A stretch of 57,131 nt of DNA, from positions 1 through 57,131 of the forward strand of contig DATJNI010000006.1 of assembly GCA_035508275.1 (NCBI GenBank), read 5' to 3'. The stretch comes from DATJNI01 sp035508275. GTDB lineage: Bacteria > Patescibacteriota > Saccharimonadia > Saccharimonadales > UBA4665. Positions 52,626 through 57,131 of this stretch are shown in pieces. How positions within the stretch are numbered: position 1 is the stretch's first letter; every line of letters begins with the position of its first letter. A program made the translations under genes and the position numbers. A model generated the notes under the pieces. That model saw only the letters and a program-made list of their open reading frames with translations, had not been told where the DNA came from and ran no database searches.

Positions 52626-52654
52626 ATTTTAGCAAAAACATGTCTTTATGTCAA
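52626..52654 (-). promoter_or_regulatory. Consensus promoter of the minus-strand RNA
   Basis: On the minus strand, perfect TTGACA (52649-52654), a 17-nt spacer and TAAAAT (52626-52631) form the best sigma70-type promoter in the window. The predicted start is near 52619. No start codon with a ribosome binding site and a long frame follows it, which supports an RNA product. Confidence 0.75.
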
Positions 52655-52685
52655 TACGATAAAATAATTGTACCCTTTTTGCAAG

Positions 52686-52714
52686 TTGCTAACGCTTATT
52701 ATTTTTCCTAAACT
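52686..52714 (+). promoter_or_regulatory. Promoter of the small membrane protein gene (leaderless geometry)
   Basis: TTGCTA (52686-52691) and TAAACT (52709-52714) are 17 nt apart, and the ATG at 52722 starts 7 nt after the -10 box. It is divergent from the RNA promoter, about 60 nt away. Confidence 0.5.
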
Positions 52715-52721
52715 ACTAGAC

Positions 52722-52904
52722 ATGAGCATGAAGAACCTTTCCCGCGGCGCAATAGTGCTAGTTATTAGCACGTTTACTTCTTGGATAGGAGCTCTCTTTG
52801 ACCACGGTGACTGGTTCGGTGTTACCAGTACGATTTTTGGGATAGTAGGTATTGGGCTAGGCATCTACATTGCTTACTTGGTCGACGACTACGTTAATAT
52901 GTAA
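52722..52904 (+). CDS. Small two-helix membrane protein
   Basis: The frame could begin at 52668, but the promoter position favours the ATG at 52722, giving 60 residues: a short basic start (MSMKNLSRG), one hydrophobic helix (AIVLVISTFTSWIGALF), a turn with HGDWFG, and a second helix (VTSTIFGIVGIGLGIYIAYLV) with an acidic end. No family is recognised. It stands alone between the RNA locus and topA. Real-gene status rests on its promoter and on the hydrophobic-helix pattern. Confidence 0.55.
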   Translation: MSMKNLSRGAIVLVISTFTSWIGALFDHGDWFGVTSTIFGIVGIGLGIYIAYLVDDYVNM

Positions 52905-52973
52905 TTTCTTACAGGAAAACAGCTTAATTATTTGCATTTATGCTTAAAGTAAGCTTATATGTAGTTTTGAAAT

Positions 52974-55265
52974 ATGAAGAATTTGGTAATCGTAGAAAGC
53001 CCAGCAAAAGCAAAAACTATCGAGAAGTTCTTAGGTAAAGACTTTAGCGTTAAAAGCAGCTTCGGCCACATTAGAGACCTCCCCAAAAAAGGTCTTAATA
53101 TTGAGATAGATAATAACTTCAAGCCAATTTATGAAATCAGCCAGGACAAGAAAAAGGTCGTAAGCGATCTAAAAAAGGCCGCCAAGGGTCACGAAGTCTG
53201 GCTAGCAAGCGATGAAGATAGGGAAGGTGAAGCAATTGCTTGGCACTTAACAGTTGCTCTTGGCCTAGACCCCAAGAAAACCAAGCGCATAGTCTTTCAC
53301 GAAATAACTAAGACAGCCATAGATAGAGCCGTTGACCACCCCAGAGTAGTCGATATGGCTCTAGTCAACGCTCAGCAGGCAAGACGAGTACTGGACCGGC
53401 TAGTAGGTTATGAACTATCTCCGGTGCTTTGGCGAAAGGTTAGAGGCGGTCTTAGTGCCGGACGAGTACAATCGGTAGCCGTTAGACTAATAGTTGAACG
53501 GGAAAGAGAGATTAAAGACTTCAAGCCCGAAGCCTCATTCAAGGTAACAGCACAGTTTTCATCTGGCAAAAGTGAACTGTCTGCAGAACTAGATAAGAAG
53601 TTTAAAACCAAGGAAGAAGTTACTGCTTGGTTAAAAGATATAGCTAGCGCCAACTTCAGTGTTAAATCCATAGAAAAGAAACCAGGCAAACGGAACCCCG
53701 GTGCACCGTTTACTACCTCAACCTTGCAGCAAGAGGCTAGCCAACGCTTGGGCTACAGCGTCAGACAAACTATGACGTTAGCTCAAAGGCTATACGAGGC
53801 CGGCCAGATCACATATATGCGTACAGACTCTACGATCCTCTCAGAACTAGCCTTAACTCAAGCAGAGGCATATATAAAGAAGGAATACGGGGCTAAATAC
53901 CACGAAAGAAGGCAATACCGAACTAAGCAGGAAGGTGCTCAAGAAGCTCATGAAGCAATCCGACCAACCAACTTTAGTAAAACGAGCCATAGCGAAGACG
54001 CCCAACAAAAACGTCTATATGAACTGATCTGGCAACGAGCCATAGCTTCGCAGATGAGCCCAGCTCAGATAGACAGGACGGTCGCTAATATCACTATTAG
54101 TAATAAGAGCGAGCAGTTTAGTGCTAAGGGCGAGATACTGCTCTTTGATGGCTACCTTAAGGTCTACGGTGGTGGCAAAGACGACGTTATACTGCCAGAC
54201 TTAAAACAGGGACAGGAGCTAAAACTTTTGTCCGCCCTAGCAGCAGAGCAGTTCAGCCGACCACCAGCCCGATACTCGGAGGCCAGTCTTGTTAAGAAGC
54301 TAGAAGAACTAGGTATAGGAAGGCCAAGCACATACGCTCCGACAATATCTACTATTCAAACAAGAGGTTATGTTGAGAAAAAGGATCTGGAAGGCGCGCC
54401 AAGGGATATGCTGGAGATTAGTCTTAAGGGAGGCAAGGTGAGCGAAACAACTACCTCTGTTACAACAGGGGCGGATAGAGCAAAGCTGTTCCCAACCTCA
54501 ATAGCAGAGGTCGTGAACGACTTCTTGGTCAAATATTTCCCGAGCATAGTAGATTACGACTTTACTGCCAAAGTAGAGAAGGACTTCGACGATATTGAGG
54601 AAGGCAAGGAGAGCTGGCAGAGCATGATAAAAGACTTCTACGGCGACTTCCATAAATTAGTAAAGAAGAGCGAGGATGTTTCTAGAAGCGAAGTATCTAA
54701 GGCCAGGGAAATAGGCGTAGACCCAGCCACTAAGAAACCGATAATAGCTAGGATTGGCCGTTTTGGACCGGTTCTTCAAAAAGGCGACACAGAAGATGAA
54801 GACGTTAAGCCGGACTTTGCGCCTTTGCCAGAGGGAGCCACTATAGATACCGTTACGCTAGAGCAGGCCATAGAAATGTTCGAGCTACCAAGAACTGTCG
54901 GCAAAACAAAGGACGGTGAAGAAATTAAAGCAAATATTGGCCGTTTTGGACCATACATACAAGTAGGAAAACTTTTTGTCTCTATAAAACCGCTTGATCC
55001 ATACCTTATATCCGAAAAAGAGGCTAATAAGCTCTACCAGGAAAAGCTTGCTAAGGACAAAGCAAAGCATATAAAAGAGTTCGATTCCGGCATAAAGATT
55101 CTAAACGGACCATATGGACCGTACGTGACAGACGGCAAGACAAACGCCCGAATAGATAAGGGCACTGATCCCAAAAGCCTAACAGAAGCTAAGGCTAAAG
55201 AACTTCTAGCTACCCAGCCTGCAAAGAAATTTCGCTCTCGAAAACAACAATTTAAATCCAATTAA
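52974..55265 (+). CDS. topA: DNA topoisomerase I
   Basis: This 763-residue type IA enzyme relaxes negative supercoils. The TOPRIM domain begins MKNLVIVESPAKAKTIEKFLG (residues 1-21) with acidic residues in ASDEDREGEAIAWHL. The active-site Tyr is in ITYMRTDSTIL (about residue 281). Instead of Cys zinc fingers, the C-terminus has three Gly-Pro repeats (IGRFGPVLQKG, IGRFGPYIQVG, NGPYGPYVTDG) and a Lys/Arg-rich end, the pattern of actinobacterial TopA. The start has no clear ribosome binding site. The function is certain. Confidence 0.96.
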   Translation: MKNLVIVESPAKAKTIEKFLGKDFSVKSSFGHIRDLPKKGLNIEIDNNFKPIYEISQDKKKVVSDLKKAAKGHEVWLASDEDREGEAIAWHLTVALGLDPKKTKRIVFHEITKTAIDRAVDHPRVVDMALVNAQQARRVLDRLVGYELSPVLWRKVRGGLSAGRVQSVAVRLIVEREREIKDFKPEASFKVTAQFSSGKSELSAELDKKFKTKEEVTAWLKDIASANFSVKSIEKKPGKRNPGAPFTTSTLQQEASQRLGYSVRQTMTLAQRLYEAGQITYMRTDSTILSELALTQAEAYIKKEYGAKYHERRQYRTKQEGAQEAHEAIRPTNFSKTSHSEDAQQKRLYELIWQRAIASQMSPAQIDRTVANITISNKSEQFSAKGEILLFDGYLKVYGGGKDDVILPDLKQGQELKLLSALAAEQFSRPPARYSEASLVKKLEELGIGRPSTYAPTISTIQTRGYVEKKDLEGAPRDMLEISLKGGKVSETTTSVTTGADRAKLFPTSIAEVVNDFLVKYFPSIVDYDFTAKVEKDFDDIEEGKESWQSMIKDFYGDFHKLVKKSEDVSRSEVSKAREIGVDPATKKPIIARIGRFGPVLQKGDTEDEDVKPDFAPLPEGATIDTVTLEQAIEMFELPRTVGKTKDGEEIKANIGRFGPYIQVGKLFVSIKPLDPYLISEKEANKLYQEKLAKDKAKHIKEFDSGIKILNGPYGPYVTDGKTNARIDKGTDPKSLTEAKAKELLATQPAKKFRSRKQQFKSN

Positions 55266-55376
55266 TTTGCTCTAGTGTAAACCCTGTGGACAAGTAGTAC
55301 TGTTAGAGCATGTTATTAACCTTACTGTCATTATTGTGCTACAATAAGTGTTATCTGGAGGGGACAAAGAATAGCG

Positions 55377-55405
55377 TTGACTTTTAAAAGCTAAAGTTTT
55401 ATAAT
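55377..55405 (+). promoter_or_regulatory. Strong promoter upstream of the sigma-4/HARE gene
   Basis: TTGACT (55377-55382), a 17-nt spacer and consensus TATAAT (55400-55405) predict transcription from near 55412, about 30 nt before the ATG at 55443. A second box, TATATA (55431-55436), lies 6 nt before the ATG, so both leadered and leaderless transcripts are conceivable. The rest of the 177-nt gap after topA holds only a weaker TTAACC/TACAAT pair (55316-55345). Confidence 0.65.
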
Positions 55406-55442
55406 AAGCATAATATTAACAGAGCAGGACTATATAACACCT

Positions 55443-56483
55443 ATGGCAGATTCAGCTAATACCAAGGAATTGACCTCCAGGCAGATTGTGGACTCTGTTT
55501 TAAAATGCATTGACCGAGAAAGAGAAAGAGAAATTATATCAAGGCGTTTTGGTCTATTTGAGAGAAGGGAAACCTTAGAGCAAATAGGCGAAATGCTGGG
55601 CATTACTAGAGAAAGAGTAAGGCAACTAGAGAAGTCTGTCGTTACTAAGCTCAAAAGCCAAGCGGAGCAGGGGAAGATAGCTAACTTAGCTGCCTTTGAG
55701 ACCCTTGTAATCGACTATCTGAAGGGCAACGGCAAAGTTGCCCGAGTAAGTAACTTAGCTAACGAATTCTCAGCTAACCCTAACCGTGAAGAGCAGGCAA
55801 GGATAGCCTTTATCTGCCAGCTATGCCCCAAGCTTAGTACGATTGCCGAAGATGATGATTACTATTTCAGCGTTGCGCTTAAGTCTGCTTACGACGAAAA
55901 GAGCCTTAAGAATAAGGTAAGTAACGTAATAGATACCATTAAAAAGATCGGTGAGCCCGCAACAATTAAGACTGTTGCCAAAAAAGCTAACATAGAGGAC
56001 GAAAAGGAAGCTGAAGCTCTAGCTAGTGTCTCCAAGAAGCTGGCTACACTCAATGGCCGATGGGGTCTAACAAAATGGCCAATGGTTAACCCAAAGAACA
56101 TTAGAGACAAGATTTATGTCATCCTCAAAGAAAATGGCAAGCACATGCACTTCAATGAAATAGCCAAGGCTATTAAGGACAGTGATTTCAAGCGCAAAGA
56201 CGTGACAACCCAGGCTATCCATAACGAATTAATCAAAGATAAAAGATTCGTTCTTATTGGCCGTGGTATCTATGCATTAAAGGAATGGGGTTACGAAAAG
56301 GGCACGGTTGCTGATATTATAACTGAAGTACTTAAGGAGGCTAACGAGCCTCTTCACCGAGATGAAATTGTTAAAAGAGTACTTAAGAGTCGTTTTGTAA
56401 AAGAAACTACAATACTATTAAATCTGCAGGGTAAGCCTCAATTTAAACGAGTTGCTAAAGCGACATATGCTCTTGCAGAGTAG
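55443..56483 (+). CDS. Sigma-region-4 / HARE-HTH fusion protein
   Basis: This 346-residue protein opens with a sigma70 region 4-like helix-turn-helix (about 15-75, REIISRRFGLFERRETLEQIGEMLGITRERVRQLEKSV), has a middle helical part, and carries a HARE-HTH domain (about 220-290, IYVILKENGKHMHFNEIAKAI) like that of the RNA polymerase delta subunit, with a second similar unit near the end (ITEVLKEANEPLHRDEIVKRV). Sigma region 2 is absent, so it is not a sigma factor by itself; it probably binds RNA polymerase or promoter DNA. Fusions of this type are known in bacteria, including CPR lineages. Confidence 0.87.
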   Translation: MADSANTKELTSRQIVDSVLKCIDREREREIISRRFGLFERRETLEQIGEMLGITRERVRQLEKSVVTKLKSQAEQGKIANLAAFETLVIDYLKGNGKVARVSNLANEFSANPNREEQARIAFICQLCPKLSTIAEDDDYYFSVALKSAYDEKSLKNKVSNVIDTIKKIGEPATIKTVAKKANIEDEKEAEALASVSKKLATLNGRWGLTKWPMVNPKNIRDKIYVILKENGKHMHFNEIAKAIKDSDFKRKDVTTQAIHNELIKDKRFVLIGRGIYALKEWGYEKGTVADIITEVLKEANEPLHRDEIVKRVLKSRFVKETTILLNLQGKPQFKRVAKATYALAE

Positions 56484-56502
56484 AGAAGGTAGTGAGCGGT
56501 CA

Positions 56503-57063
56503 ATGGGTGCGGAAGCGGATAGAGCATCTTATTTAGACAGGGTTATAGTGCCTGAAGGTGAGTATAGGCGGCTTCAGGGACAGGGACGCCTGGAAGCCAA
56601 TAGACTGGAAACTTGTCTTGCGGTTGGCGTATATTTCCGTAGCCAAAAACTTGGCCTATTAGGTCACTTTATTGAAATGTCTTTCTTCAAGGACGGAGTT
56701 TTTCATGAGATGGTAGCTGAGGCCACAAAAATTGCCTCCGTTACTCCTGATGAACAGCCCAAGGCGTGGCTAGTGGGAGCTGCACTATTAGACCCTGAAG
56801 AAGAACATGCTTCCACAAACGGACACTCCTCAGAGACTGTCCATATAGCTAATGAAGGCGTTGTTCACGCCAGAGAGATCGCTCTTAATGCACTTGCTGA
56901 CCTTACTGATACAGAGGACGACAGGCTATTCCGACAACTTCCTATGGGTGGAATAGACTTTTCCATAAATGTGGCAAATGGAACCTTTGTATACTCTCTC
57001 AATCAGCCCATAAACAAAATACGAACTAGCTTTTTAGAAGGGCGTGAGAGAATCGGGGACTAA
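56503..57063 (+). CDS. Hypothetical protein after the sigma-4/HARE gene
   Basis: This 186-residue soluble protein contains ETCLAVGVYFRSQKLGLLGHFIEMSFF, which weakly recalls the CheD deamidase fold (a Gly-rich strand followed by His), and a second acidic part ending in FSINVANGTFVYSLNQPINKIR. A longer frame from 56452 overlaps the upstream gene; the ATG at 56503 (20 nt after that gene's stop) is favoured although its ribosome binding site is poor. CheD-like activity is only a suggestion. The last 68 nt of the window after it show no gene. Confidence 0.55.
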   Translation: MGAEADRASYLDRVIVPEGEYRRLQGQGRLEANRLETCLAVGVYFRSQKLGLLGHFIEMSFFKDGVFHEMVAEATKIASVTPDEQPKAWLVGAALLDPEEEHASTNGHSSETVHIANEGVVHAREIALNALADLTDTEDDRLFRQLPMGGIDFSINVANGTFVYSLNQPINKIRTSFLEGRERIGD

Positions 57064-57131
57064 AGAAAGTGGGCATAGAGTGTCAGCAGAGCAGAATGGA
57101 GTAGTGCAACAAAAAAATTTACAAATATAAA

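Overview
The window looks like chromosomal DNA from a Patescibacteria/CPR bacterium, most likely a Candidatus Saccharibacteria (TM7) relative. This rests on gene content rather than a marker tree: many small single-copy genes, very tight packing, a sigma-region-4/HARE-HTH protein, membrane-anchored DUF3048 and PEGA proteins, a sortase, a Clp-like AAA+ protein with an N-terminal membrane anchor, and an actinobacterial-looking topoisomerase I tail. UGA is used as an ordinary stop (ClC, cupin and NmrA-like genes end in TGA), which argues against the UGA=Gly lineages Gracilibacteria and Absconditabacteria. I see no rRNA, CRISPR array, insertion sequence or prophage.

Layout. 1-11.1 kb is an accessory-like run of small enzymes and membrane proteins (DUF998, metallopeptidase, MMPL transporter, cupin, two VOC proteins, RRM protein, flavodoxin-like protein, DUF7144, ClC channel), ending in an unrecognised two-gene pair. 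11.1-17.8 kb is an envelope-glycan block: GH25-like secreted protein, UDP-sulfoquinovose-synthase-like enzyme, GT2 transferase, GT39-like and PIG-V-like membrane transferases, and a flippase-like membrane protein. 17.9-20.7 kb holds purA and an IMP dehydrogenase, the two branches from IMP, as a convergent pair. 20.8-29.8 kb carries small membrane proteins, a DDAH-like amidinotransferase, zwf, uppP, a MarP-like membrane protease and a MacB-like ABC exporter. 29.9-35.5 kb has tRNA-Ser, a zinc-ribbon gene broken by UGA, the membrane AAA+ gene with its partner, pyrH, xth, an nnrD-like gene and tRNA-Leu. 35.6-49.5 kb is surface and signalling: sortase, PEGA protein, gltX, DUF3048 and two histidine-kinase/response-regulator pairs whose regulators lack DNA-binding domains. 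49.5-57 kb is housekeeping: pseudouridine synthase, der, pth, topA and the sigma-4/HARE protein, interrupted by a probable standalone structured RNA of about 380 nt on the minus strand.

Expression signals stand out. Many genes have a TATAAT-like -10 hexamer only 6-9 nt before the start codon, the geometry expected for leaderless mRNAs, while others use AGGAGG-type ribosome binding sites. Two genes appear to start at AUU and AUA. Convergent neighbours usually abut or share their stop codons, leaving little room for terminators.

Limits: functions come from motif recognition in the translated sequence. No database search, folding program or expression data was available.
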